Under the pieces are notes generated by a model. It did no database searches. It was not told the DNA's origin and worked only from the letters and a program-made list of their open reading frames with translations. Position numbers and translations under genes: made by a program. DNA of 64,000 nucleotides, taken from NCBI GenBank assembly GCA_016584495.1, contig WAID01000003.1:2790001-2854000 (forward strand), written 5' to 3'. Shown here one piece after another: positions 23,535 to 34,500 of this stretch. The stretch comes from Celoporthe dispersa (lineage: Eukaryota; Ascomycota; Sordariomycetes; Diaporthales; Cryphonectriaceae). Position 1 is the stretch's first letter. Each line of letters begins with the position of its first letter.

Positions 23535-25795
23535 ATGGAGGCTCCCCTGAACAATGGCTCTGACACGGGCACTCCCCTCCCGGCCCCTCCGCCCCTCCTC
23601 AGTGGTGCTCGGCTGGCAGTCATCATCATCTTGTACGTACTCCCCCCTCCTCCTTGCCGTCTGTCTACTCCTCGAACGGGGCAGATCAACAACAGAGGAT
23701 CCAAGGAACGTTTGGCGCGGCTGACAGGCGATTTCATCTAATTAGCATGCTCGGCGGTTTGTTGTTCTCGGTGATGGACACCACGATTGTCTCTACGGCC
23801 CTGGTCAAGATCGCCTCTGACCTTGAGGATTTTCCCAACATGTACTGGGTCGTTCTGGCATACCTGCTCTCCTACCTAGGTGAGACCACATCCTTTTCAT
23901 ATGGCTGGCAGAGAACAGGCTCAGAGTGGCAGGCTGACGAGAATATTTCTTTTACCCACACAGGTTGCGCCATTGGCTTCGCCAAGCTCGCCGACCACTT
24001 TGGCCGTCTTCCCATCTTTCTCCTCTCCTGGCTGATCTTCTCCGTCTTCTCTCTCGGTTGCGGATTCTCCAGCACCATGTCACAGCTGTACGTGCTCGTT
24101 CTGTTGTCCCTCCCTGCGACAGTTACACTGTTTGTTGCTATAACAAATGTTTACTAACAAATCGGTCTGTTACAACAGGATTGTCTTCCGAGCACTGCAG
24201 GGAGTAGGTGGCTCAGGCCTCTACAGCCTGTCTCAGATAGCCCTCGCCGAGATCGCGCCTCATGGAAAGAATGCCCTGATAGGAATTGTCATCGGGATGA
24301 CCCTCGCCATCTCCTTCGTCCTCGGTCCTCTGCTCGGTGGTGCCATCTCTTCTATCAACTGGCGTTGGATTTTCTACATGAAGTATGTCTGCTTTCCACC
24401 CCCCCCCCCAAGCCTATAATCCCCCCAACAAAAGCCCACCACCAAGACTCTTGTCCTTCCAAGACTGACCAGATTCTGTGAATTAAAAAAAAAAAGTATT
24501 CCTGCAGGTTTCGTCTGCATGTTCGGCCTCGTCGTTCTCTGGCCTCAGGATTTCGGCAAGGCCCAGCACCCTTGGAAGGAGTTCTGGCGCATCGACTTCA
24601 TCGGCAACATCTTCATCCTCTCCGCCTGCGTGCTGATGGTCTACAGCCTGCAGCAGGCTGGTACCATGATCTTTGCCTGGACCAGTGTCGAGTTTCTCAC
24701 CACCTTTATCGTCTCGATTATCTGCTGGGCGCTGTTCTGGGCGTGGCAGCTCATCCTCCGTCAGCTGCCCATCCAGGTCGAGCCAGTCTTCCCAGTGCGT
24801 CTGGTTTATCACAGGATTTACATGGCAGCTGTGCTGTAAGTATCGCTTGACCCTTCCACCTCCTCCTCCCTCCTCCCTTTTTTCTTTCTTTCTGTTGTTG
24901 TTCTAGCAGCCCAGAAAACTAATTTTATTTTTCCTCACCTTCCAAACGTACAGGTCCATGTTCCTTTCCGGCTACTCCTACCTGGCCATCATCATCACCC
25001 TCCCCGAGCGCTTTCAGATCGTCAACAAGGACTCCAGCATGCTGGCAGGCGTACACCTCCTGCCGATGCTGGGCGCGACAGCTGTCGGTTCCATCCTCGG
25101 CGGCGCGTTCTCCAAGAAGAAGAATAACACCTCCAGGACTCTTGTCGCAGCGGCGTGTTTCCAGGTCATCGGCCTGGGCCTTCTGACAACGTTCGACACG
25201 CCCTCCTCCCCCGTGGCTCCTCAGTTCGGCTACCAGGCCATCTTCGGGCTCGGCGTCGGCCTGACCTTCTCCTCCGCCACCATCCTGACCAAGATCCAGG
25301 CCGCAGGAAGGGACCACGCCGTGGCGCAAGGGGTGATGGCCCAGGTCCGCGTCCTGGGCGGTGCCGTCGGCCTCGTCATCTGCAATGTCATCTTCAACCA
25401 CAAGCTCGAGGATATCGAGGGCAGCCTGACTCCCGCCCAGTCCGCCGCCCTGCACCGCTCCCCCCCTGGCCCTGATCGGTGCCGGCGGCGAGGCCGCAGA
25501 GATGGTGAAGGAGGTCTTCTCCGCCTCGTTCCAGACGATGGTCTGGGTCATGTTCTGGGTCGCTGTCGCCGGGGTCGTCGCCAGCCTGTGCACGTGGGAG
25601 ATCAAGCCGACCCAGCTCGACGAGATCGACCAGGCTGTGGCTGACAACCGGGAGTCTGGTCCCTCTGGGCACAAGCAGGCTAGCAGCCGCGGTACGAGCG
25701 ACACGGAGCTCGAGGACGTGTCTGCCAGGGTGCGCGCGGATGCGAGTGCTGATGGCACGCCGCCTCCGCCTCGTCCCTTTCCCAGCCAGGTGTAG
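23535..25795 (+). CDS. DHA2-family (14-helix) MFS drug/toxin exporter, one frame break
   Basis: Proton antiporter of the DHA2 major facilitator family, plasma membrane, commonly exporting drugs or secondary metabolites in fungi. Six exons: 23535-23632, 23746-23879, 23964-24087, 24179-24382, 24497-24835, 24954-25795, all GT-AG, 579 residues. Recognition motifs: MDTTIVSTALVKIASDL in helix 1, LADHFGRLP in the helix 2-3 loop, RALQGVGGSG in helix 4, and GPLLGGAISSINWRWIFYMN (motif C then the helix 5-6 link), typical of DHA2. The frame breaks once at the seven-C run 25460-25466 (one extra C); family sequence resumes at once and exon lengths then sum to a multiple of three. The C-terminal tail is hydrophilic and ends at 25795. 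Its closeness to the polyketide synthase suggests product export, which is inference. Confidence 0.9.
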
Positions 25796-26293
25796 GGAAG
25801 GCTAGATAGTGGGCGAGGACGGGTCTAGGTCTACCCTTCACTGTCAACCCTTGCGCGCCGCAAGACAATTGTGTCTTTCTGAGGTGAGGCGGCGATGAGG
25901 ATAGGGGATCGATGTCAGGGTGGTCTCGGTACTTGACTTACGGAGGTATCTTCCCAGGAGAAAAGGGTGAGCTTCTTTCTTAGGGTGTTCTTCGAGGCGT
26001 TTCCACTGGGACTATTAGCACGGCGTTCTCCATTGTCTGTTTCTTTTTCTGTTCTTTCTTCTCCTTCTTTCGACGGCGGCTTCCAAGATAGAGAGGCTGC
26101 TGTTACTGACCCAAATAAATCTGATTTCATGCAAAGCATCTACAGTCTTTCGTCCAAGTTGAAAATGTGACGATAGTAAGATGTAAATTGTGGCTGATAC
26201 GAGACAACTCCCAAGATCATTCCCAGCGCTTTTATACAAATTCAGGCAAGTAGTTGAATTAACTTAAGTCATCTTCTCCACCTCAAGAAGCCT
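25796..26293. other. Intergenic, convergent 3' ends
   Basis: About 500 bp between the 3' ends of the DHA2 transporter (+) and the HxxHC-motif protein (-). Nothing recognised. Confidence 0.5.
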
Positions 26294-27012
26294 TCATCGG
26301 TCCTCCCTCACCCAGCACCCAGCAAAACCCACCTCCGTCTTGGTCGAACCCCTCCAGCGCCCGTCCCCAACATCCACAAGAAACTGCGCACAGTGGTCCG
26401 TATGCCCAGGGCTGGCAACCACCGTATCAAACACCGCCCTCTCCTCAAACAGCACCCAGAACTGTTTCCGCCACATCACCGCGCAGTGGTTGACGTGGTC
26501 CCGCAGGCTCGTGTAGTAGTAGTGCGTGTCCTCTCCGCCATGTCCGCCGCCGAGAGCCGCTGCGTGAGGGCCTCGTCCGCGTACCCGCCCCAGCTGTCGT
26601 CGTCGGTGTACTCGTCGATGAACTCTTGGTCGTAGCAGGGCGCGGGGACCCAGTTGTTGAGCAGGATGTCGTATTTGCAGCCTGCGGCTTTGGCGGCGGC
26701 CGTGGAGTTGCCACAGGTGAGGAGGTGGGCGTTGGTGGTTATGTTGTGTCTCTCGTGGGTGGTTGGGAGGACTGCCGGGCCTGTTGGTGACAAAACTGTG
26801 GAGGAGGAGGAGGAGGAGGGAGGCGGAGTGCTGCTTGGCCGGAACAGGTAGAAGAGGCCGGTCCAAAAGATGGAGGTCGCAAAACAAACGACTACGTAGG
26901 AGAGAATCTTGCTCCGTGCCGGTCTGACCTCGTGGAACCGCAGGGCTTCTTCTTTATCGAGGTCGTGTGAGTGGTACCCGAGAAAAGGCTGGCGGAGGTT
27001 TTCCGAATGCAT
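26294..27012 (-). CDS. Single-pass membrane protein with two HxxHC motifs (UstYa-like), one frame break
   Basis: Single-exon gene of 239 residues when one missing base is allowed for at the CC pair 26530-26531. A cytosolic N-terminus is followed by one membrane helix at about 36-57 (SYVVVCFATSIFWTGLFYLF) and a Ser/Pro-rich linker. The luminal domain has CGNSTAAAKAAGCKYD, then WVPAPCYDQEF, then HVNHC at about 173-177 and HTDHC at about 204-208. Paired HxxHC motifs behind one N-terminal helix are the mark of UstYa-type (DUF3328) oxidases, which act in ribosomal-peptide and other fungal metabolite pathways. The cysteine/GCxxD segment resembles a related fungus-specific family whose function I do not know. 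It converges on the DHA2 transporter. No RiPP-precursor gene is visible nearby. Assignment to UstYa proper is tentative; the membrane topology and motifs are seen directly. Confidence 0.7.
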
Positions 27013-28674
27013 CTTGTGATTTTTGAGAAAAATCTTGACAAGTCAAAGTAGCTGATCAACTGATTCACTTTCTTGTGTGTGTGCGCGCGCGTGTGTACAA
27101 GTCAACTTTTATCAGATACTCTCATATTCAACGGTGACCTCCTGTACGAGGCAAGTTCTGTGTGTGCAGCCTGGGCAGTGTCGCGTGCATACTCCATGAA
27201 ACAGGATCCGGTGTCTGAGCACGCCAGCGGAAAGCACATCGTCCCATCAAAGCGCACCGCGGAGAGACACGCCAAGAACCAGTCGAACGTTGCTTGGCTG
27301 AGGCATGATCGCTCACTGGTCCGTACTATTTGTGCCAGAGTTCGGGTTTATTATATTATGTGATTTGCCAAAGTCTTAAGATGCCTTCAAGCCACCGTCT
27401 TGGGTCGATGCTGTGCTAATTCTCTCGGGTAAATATTCAAAGGGCGCCGGCGATTTTCCAGGAGCGAAGAGCAGAGCAGAGGAGGGATCGTGGGCGGGAG
27501 GTCAAGATTCAAAACAACATCTAATAAACAGGTCACTGATTTGTGGATAATCGAGTCTACATTGACTTTTGATATAATTAGCTGCGAAGGGGTGCACTTG
27601 CATGTGACTACGCGCTGGTCATGCCTGGCCTGGCACAGGCACTCATCATATGCGTTGAGGGAGGTGAGGCCACATATCTTATACCTCGAGCAAGAACCTT
27701 TAGCAACCCGCCCATAGACAGACCGGGCTATTCGTCATTCAAAAAGCTACCTATCATCAGTGCACTTTTTTCTTCCTTCCTCCTCTCCCCTCTTCTTAGC
27801 CCATTCAACCAATCCCGACCTCCTCGGGCAAATCTTCACCCATCCACCATCGCCCATCTATAGGCGCCTGTCAACAGGACAGTGTTTCCTTTAATCCTCG
27901 CCTTGCCTATCCCGTTAACGTTCCTGAAGCTCGGGTTCATTTATATATACACACAATCATCATCCCACCTCATAACAAGGCAGGCCTCGAGCCTCAGGGA
28001 AAAACTGGGAAGGGGATAGACGAAGCAAGAAACATCAAAACGACGACAAACAGGCCACAGAACAGACGGCACGCAGAGATCTGGAAGAGACAAAAGAAAA
28101 GAAAAGAAAAGGAAAAGCAGAAATGAACAATAATAGTTGCACAGGGGTCTTGATCCGTGGTATATATATATACAAATTGAGCTACCAAGCACATGGGTTA
28201 TGTTACAACAAGGGAGGAGAAACTAACGGCGCAGGGGAGACTTGCCAGCGCGCAGCGGGGTTCGACAAGAAAAAAGAGAAAAAGAATCAAGGCCTCCCGA
28301 AAAGTGCTGGCTTTTCTTGCGGGTGTGGTGGATATATATCAGCATGTCTTCTCCACCGGTGAGAATTAATTCCACGTAGTGGAAGTGGAAATGAAACAAA
28401 AAAGAAGGAAAAAAAACAATAAAAGCAACCGCTCATTCGTGCTGTGAATGTGGGCCAACGTAAGCCGCCGCCCTTTATGTTCCTTGACGCCCAGGTGGTT
28501 TTTTTTCTTAGTGGGAGATCACGGGTATCCCTTGTTCCAAAAAAAACAACAGCGTCTTCATGTCTCATCATCTTGCCCCATTTCTCCGGCTCGACATTTG
28601 ACCCTCCTTCTCACCCCTTCCCCTTCTGTTTAGATTGATTTATTTTTTTGGGGGGTTTTTTTTAAGCGGCCTGG
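27013..28674. other. Intergenic region
   Basis: About 1.7 kb between the start of the HxxHC protein and the end of the EGF-like protein gene, both minus. No gene recognised. A (GT/GC)n alternating tract lies at about 27074-27095 and A-rich runs at about 28090-28130 and 28385-28425. Confidence 0.5.
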
Positions 28675-31568
28675 TCAACCCCGGCTCCATAGACGTATGG
28701 GGCCCGCCTCATCCAGGTCGCGCTTCGTGGTCGTGACGAGGCTGCCGACCAGGCCCGTGCCCACGTCGATGTGAAAGTTCACCAGGTCGATCGTGTTCCC
28801 GTTGGCGAGCGAGACGTTGCTGGCCGCAGAGACCGTCTTGGACGTGGACTCGAAGAACGACTCGAGGGCGGTCTGGGCCGTCGACGCGTCGCTCAGCTGC
28901 TCCTCCTGCAGGATGAACAGCACACCCACCCTCGCGAAGTCGAGGACCTCCTGCGTCACGGTGAAGGTCGAGGTCGCGGTCGCGGTCGCGGCGGCCGAGG
29001 TCGAGGTCGAGGTCGTCGATGATGACGATGTTGAGGAGCCCGTCCAGCTGGTCGTCAGGGTCTTCGTGATCGTGATCGTGGTGGTGGGCGGGATCGAGGT
29101 CGTGCCGCCCCCGACGGTGAGGGTGGTGGTGCTTGACTGCCCCGCCATGACCGTGACGGTGGCAGCGTTGGAGTAGTCCTCGTCGTCGTCGTCATCATCG
29201 CCGTCGTCGTCCTCGACTTCGGCTGCGACCACCTGGTTCGAGGTCGTGGTATCGTTGTCGTCGTCCGTCACGGCGTCGGTGGCTGCGCCGGAGCGCGTGT
29301 CCCGGCCGTCAAAGGTGACCAGGGCGTTCTGGGAGGTGCAGCTGAGGTTGCCGGCGTTGAGCTTGGAGAGGACTGTGGTCTCGGAGAGGTCGATGGAGAA
29401 ATTAGAGGAGGCCTGCGTCAGCAGGCGCGGGATGGCGTCTCCCACTGTGACATTACTGATATTAGCATCACCAGATACGGTGATGGTGGTGCAGCCGTCC
29501 GTGTCGGAGGTGGAGCAGTCGAAGCCCGTGAAACCGTTGGAGCAGATGCAGGAGCAGATGCCGTTCGTGACAATGTTCGTGCCCCCGTTCTGGCAGGTGA
29601 GCTGGTTCTGGCACTGCTGCTCGGCGGCCGACGTGGTGCTGGTGCTGGTGTTGCTCTTGCGGATGACGAAGAACTCGATCGGGATAACGACGGCGGCCGC
29701 GACGAGGATGATGAGGACTATGGTGAGCAGGATGAAGCCCCACATGGGAAGACCGCAGCAGCGACGGCCCTTCTTCTGAGACGCAGGCGTGGCCACTCCT
29801 GGCGCGCCGGGGTTCGCATTGTTGAAGCGGCGGTCCAGAGGAGGTAGAGGCCATGACATGACCGAGTCGCGTATGCTCTGCCGGATACCCGCACGGCTTT
29901 GCGCCTGGGCCGGCGGTGGGAATGCCGCGAGCATGTCGGACAGGCCTGACCGGTGTTTGTCGTCGTAGTACTCGTCTGCATCATATCATGTTAGCGGCGC
30001 TACCCACTTTACACGCACACCAGGCAGGCTCTCTCTCTCTCTCTCTCTCTCTCCCCTCTTTAAGGCGGGAGGTCACGTACCGGAACCGTGGCTGACGTTG
30101 GGCGGCCTGTTGGCAGCGTACAGCTCTGGCGGGAAGTCGTCCATGTCGAAACGGCTCGCAGGCCTCTTGCCGCGGTCCAGGCTGGCGGCCAGCCTCGTCG
30201 CCCGCCTGATCAGGTCTGGAAGGCTGGTCAGGCTGCCTCTCTGCTCGGCCTCTCTGACCGCATCGATGTTCAGCCGTGGCGGTCGCCTTATCGCCGACAG
30301 CCGGCTGAAGCCTCGCTGTGCTGTGGTGTTGGGAGAAGAGCTGGACATCCGCCTGGACGCCCTCGGGTCCATGGCAGACGCCGCGTCGTAGGCGTTGAGT
30401 ATGGCATCGGCCGTGAGCGCTGCGCCGACGGCAGGGGATCTGGCTGATCTGCTCGACGCGACAGTCGTCGATGATTCTGAGGATGGCTCGAGGAAGCCTG
30501 TGCCGTCGGAGAAGGGGCTCCCCTGGATCGGTGTCGCGGCAGGCCGGGGGGAGGCGCCCTCTGCGTCCATATTTCGCGAGACCGGTGTTGTCGTCACCAG
30601 CGCGGCGCGGCCCTCCGCCCGACGCTCGCGCTCCTGACGAGCCTGCTCTCGTCCCCATCGTCCTCTGGCATGGACTGCATCGACATGCCTTCTGACGGGC
30701 TCGGGCTCCTCTCCTCGATGATCATGTTGTCGAAGAATGCCTCGGGGTGCGGGGGGCTGCTCATGGGAGAAGGCGTGCCCCAGCTCTCGGGCATCGCCGC
30801 GCTCGACGCGTACGACGTGTGCGACCTCCGCGGGCTCTCCTCGGGGATGGGCGACACGTATGAGAGGTGCGAGTAGAACGACGAGGCGCCACGCCTGGCC
30901 GAGGGCGGCGGGCCCAGGTTCACGCTTCTTCGCGGTGGCGGTCCCAGCGTGGGCGACGGGGCCTGTATCGGCAGTGGGAAGTCGGGTATGGAGCCCACCG
31001 AGGATAGTGTCGAAGGCCGCGAGAAGGTGGAAGGGGTCTCGGGTACGGAAGACGTGGCATTGCCCGAGTCTCTGTCGAGCTGAGGTTGGTACTGGAAGGA
31101 GGGTGTCGGGTCCTGGATCTTGGAGCCATCGAGGATCGAGGGGACGTGGCTGGGGCGCGGTGGTCTCTGCGGTGGTGAGCTGCCGGCTGGCGGCCTGTAG
31201 GGCTCCGCGCTGGACGGGTTCGAGGGAGTAGCCAGGGGCCCAGCAAGGGGCCACTGTGGAACGGGTGCAGGCCGCGAGATTGGCAGCACGATCTGGCCAT
31301 CTTTGTCTTGCAGGCCCGGTGGTGCTTGTAATCTCTGCTGCCTGGGCGCCCCATTGTCTGGTGATCCCTGGGGAGGCCGACTCCTCGGTGGTATCTCTGG
31401 CGTCCTGGGAGAACCGCCGTTGTTTGCACTGTTCATTGCTGCTTGACGCCGGAGAAATGTCTCGTAGTCCTCTCGAGGCTGGCCTGCCTCCGCCCGCTCC
31501 CTCGCCCTCCTGATGATATCCGATGTTGACGGCCGGTCCATATCGCTCCCATATTGAGGTCGACTCAT
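28675..31568 (-). CDS. Large single-pass surface protein with EGF-like module, one frame break
   Basis: Two exons on minus: 31568-30081 and 29975-28675, 929 residues if one missing base is allowed for near 30611-30620. Residues about 1-560 are Pro/Ser-rich and disordered, with no signal peptide. After QKKGRRCCGLP comes a strong membrane helix (WGFILLTIVLIILVAAAVVI), then a short EGF-like module (CQNQLTCQNGGTN, CSCICSNGFTGFDC). A domain with several N-glycosylation sequons follows (NIS, NVT, NFS, NLS), then an Asp-rich run and a Ser/Thr-rich segment near the C-terminus. The positive residues before the helix predict the long N-terminus inside and the EGF part outside (type II). This arrangement suits a cell-surface or cell-wall-linked sensor or adhesin, but I know of no assigned function. 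The polyampholytic N-tail could be a signalling platform, which is inference. Confidence 0.8.
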
Positions 31569-34500
31569 GAGCTGTCACCTCCTAGAAAGGAAATTCCCGA
31601 TGAAAAGAAAACAAAAAGATGGTCTCCAGAACCACCCTGCTACCCGTCGGCTCCCTAATCTCTTCAAGCTCCCGCCCGATGCTGTCCTCGATCGCATATG
31701 CAGGAGTTGTCGGTCCCGGCTGCAAGGGAAGCGCGTGGAACACACCAATTGGCAGGCGAGTGCGCGGTGTGACAGGAGCGACGAGAACGAGATCCCGCGG
31801 CGTGGGCGTGTGTATCCCCTCGAGAAGGTCGCACGAGCCCAACACTTGGAATTGACTGGACCGGGAAGTCGGACGACTAAGTTTCCCAGACGCCCAGGGG
31901 GGATTAATCTGGCGAGATTGGCCGGTCAGGGTCGTCGATAAGTTGGCAGGCGGTGTGAAGACAAGCTGGTGATCTCGTGTGAGACAAGCAGAAGCAAAGA
32001 GAAGAGAAGAAGAAAAAAAAAGGGGACCCTCTCGAGCCGCAGAGTTTCGCAGAGACTCAAAGCGGGACGGGTCGCAAGCACGCTGGGACGAACCGACCCG
32101 TGTGAGTGTCTCTGATGAGTTTTTGCTAATGTCAGTGGGACGTGCTCGAGTAGTGAAGTAGTGAGTGTCGCAGCAATCCAGCGCGGTGTGGTTGAATCAC
32201 AGATTCTCCGGATAAAAAAGAAAAAAAGGTGCTTAGAAAGAAAGAGGGAAGCGACGACGACCAAGATGACGACGACAAGGTGACCAGTTAGGGAGAGAAT
32301 AGGAAGGACACGATCAACACGTCGAGGGTTGAGACAAGAGAGGGTCCAAACAAAACAGCGGTGCGTGTAGGTAGGAGGTACGGCGACCAAGGTCAAGAGG
32401 TGAGGGGAGGGACACAGAGAGAGAGAGAGAAAGAGAGAGACGGGACGGGAGGGTCGCATGGAGAGAGACCAGCGGCGACGATGCAGGGCAGGGACAGGAC
32501 AGGACAGGGTAGGCCTGGGCCGATTACGAGCAGGGAGAGAGACGGATACAGCAAGACACAGGCACAGTCAAGGCCCGGCAGCTTCATCAAGGAGCATACC
32601 GGTCACTGAGGGGGGATCACGTACATCAAAGCTGTTTCGGCTGGCTGGCTCAACCACGCGGTCGTGTCAGGGTCAACTTGCACAGAGGGTGTAACAGAAC
32701 TTGGCGGGAAGACCAGAGACCAGACAGGGTGTGGAGACGCAGGTGAATATTCCAGTTGACAGTCACCGTCGTGGTGGGACCTCCTTGTCGACTCGCTGTT
32801 GTGGTTCAAGAGAAGAGAGAGAGAGAGAGAGACGGAGAGAAGAGAGAGAATCCAGGCTTCTCGTCGACGAGAAACGTATTGGATGGCGACCTGGGCGCCT
32901 GGAGGATGGTCTGGCGGGTCGAGGAGCCGATTGACAGTGAGCCCAAAGCACTGTGAGGTAGAGAATAATGTTCCTGAAAGGGAGAGGGAAGGAAAAGAGG
33001 AGATGATGGTTGATGATCGCCCCGGAGACAGACAGACAAGGTCACAAGGAGGTGTGCAGGGTAGAGAGAGAGGTAGGGTTGAATTTTGGGGGGGGGTGGT
33101 CAAAAAAAAAAACCACCCCGAACGCACGGTGACCAGTGACTTCCGATTCTAGTATTTGGCATGGTAACTGCTATGGGTACTATGGTACTCTGGGAGTAGG
33201 ATTGGCCAGGAGTGGTGGAAAAGAGGATTTTTTTTTGGGGGGGGGGGGAGGGGCCAGGAATAGGACGAGAAGGATACGACACGATACGATGGTGTGGTTG
33301 AGGTTCTGCAGCGTTTCAGAGGTGCGGGACGAGCCAGGAGGTGCCGTGCAAGCGTCCTTTTGCTGCATCTCACACACGATGCAGGGCCAGACAGGGGTGT
33401 TGCTTGGGGGGGAGGGAAGGGGGGGGGTTTTGGGGGTAAGCCTTGATCTTGGGTGGGCGTCCTTTTTTGGAGAGGTACCATCGTGCCCATCGTACCTACC
33501 GTATTATTGTTGTAGCAGCAGTACATACAAGCAGGGCTGTCACTCGCTCTTGCTCTATGTGCATCGGTCACAACAGGACGCACGCCATGGATTTGGGTCT
33601 CGCAGCCCACCAAAAGAAAAGAGGAAGAAACAAAAACAGCCGTCTCTCTTTTGCACTCAACTCACTCTCACGTACTCTTGGGTTTCGGTCCACTGAGAGG
33701 AAAAGTCACGGTGTGGGTGGTCCCATAGTACTGCTATGGTCTACATTCTACGAGTATGAGGCCGACGGTATCGTACGAACCCATCGCGGCTGTCTGAGAG
33801 ATGCTTGATTCCCTGTCGAAGATCAGGCCTCGGGTACTCGAGATACTGGGATGTCCTACTCCTGCAGCAGATCTTCACGTCCATCCTTGCGCCGTCATGA
33901 ACTGTGTGCTGCACGCAACCTCACCACGAGGACTACGCTGGGTGGTAAGGTGTCGTCGAGCCGAGCCCATCAGCTCCCCTATTCGCCAGCCAAGAAGAGG
34001 GGAAAGAGAGGAGAAGAGGTGAAAGATGGAAGGTGGGTACATAGCAGGTACTACCACACGGCAGCACGACAGAAATCCAGACCCCTCCTCGTCCCTCTGA
34101 AGCGAGGTCGTCGCCGAGCCCCCGAGCCCGCCGTCGATGTGACTCTCCACGGGCGTCATTAGGTTTGGAGGAGGGGGGTTGGTTTGCTGGGTGTCGGCTG
34201 GCAAGCGTCCGACGGCAGGGATGAGAGACGGGGTGGAGAAGCTCTTGGGAGCCGTTACGGTCCCGTCAGCATCCAGCCTTCAGCAGAGCAACAACTAAGC
34301 AGAGCAGCACACACGAAAGACGAGCGGGATTTGTGGAAATGAGAGGGACTGGCAGTGTCTCTCGTCACTCCCGGGATCTGGCACCAATCTCATCAACCAG
34401 GCCTGCCACAGAGACGATCAAGGAGTGGGGTGGGTTAGAGGCAAGGGGTGGATGGCTGGCTGGGGTGTGTGTGTGTGTGTGTGCAAGGGAACGATGATGA

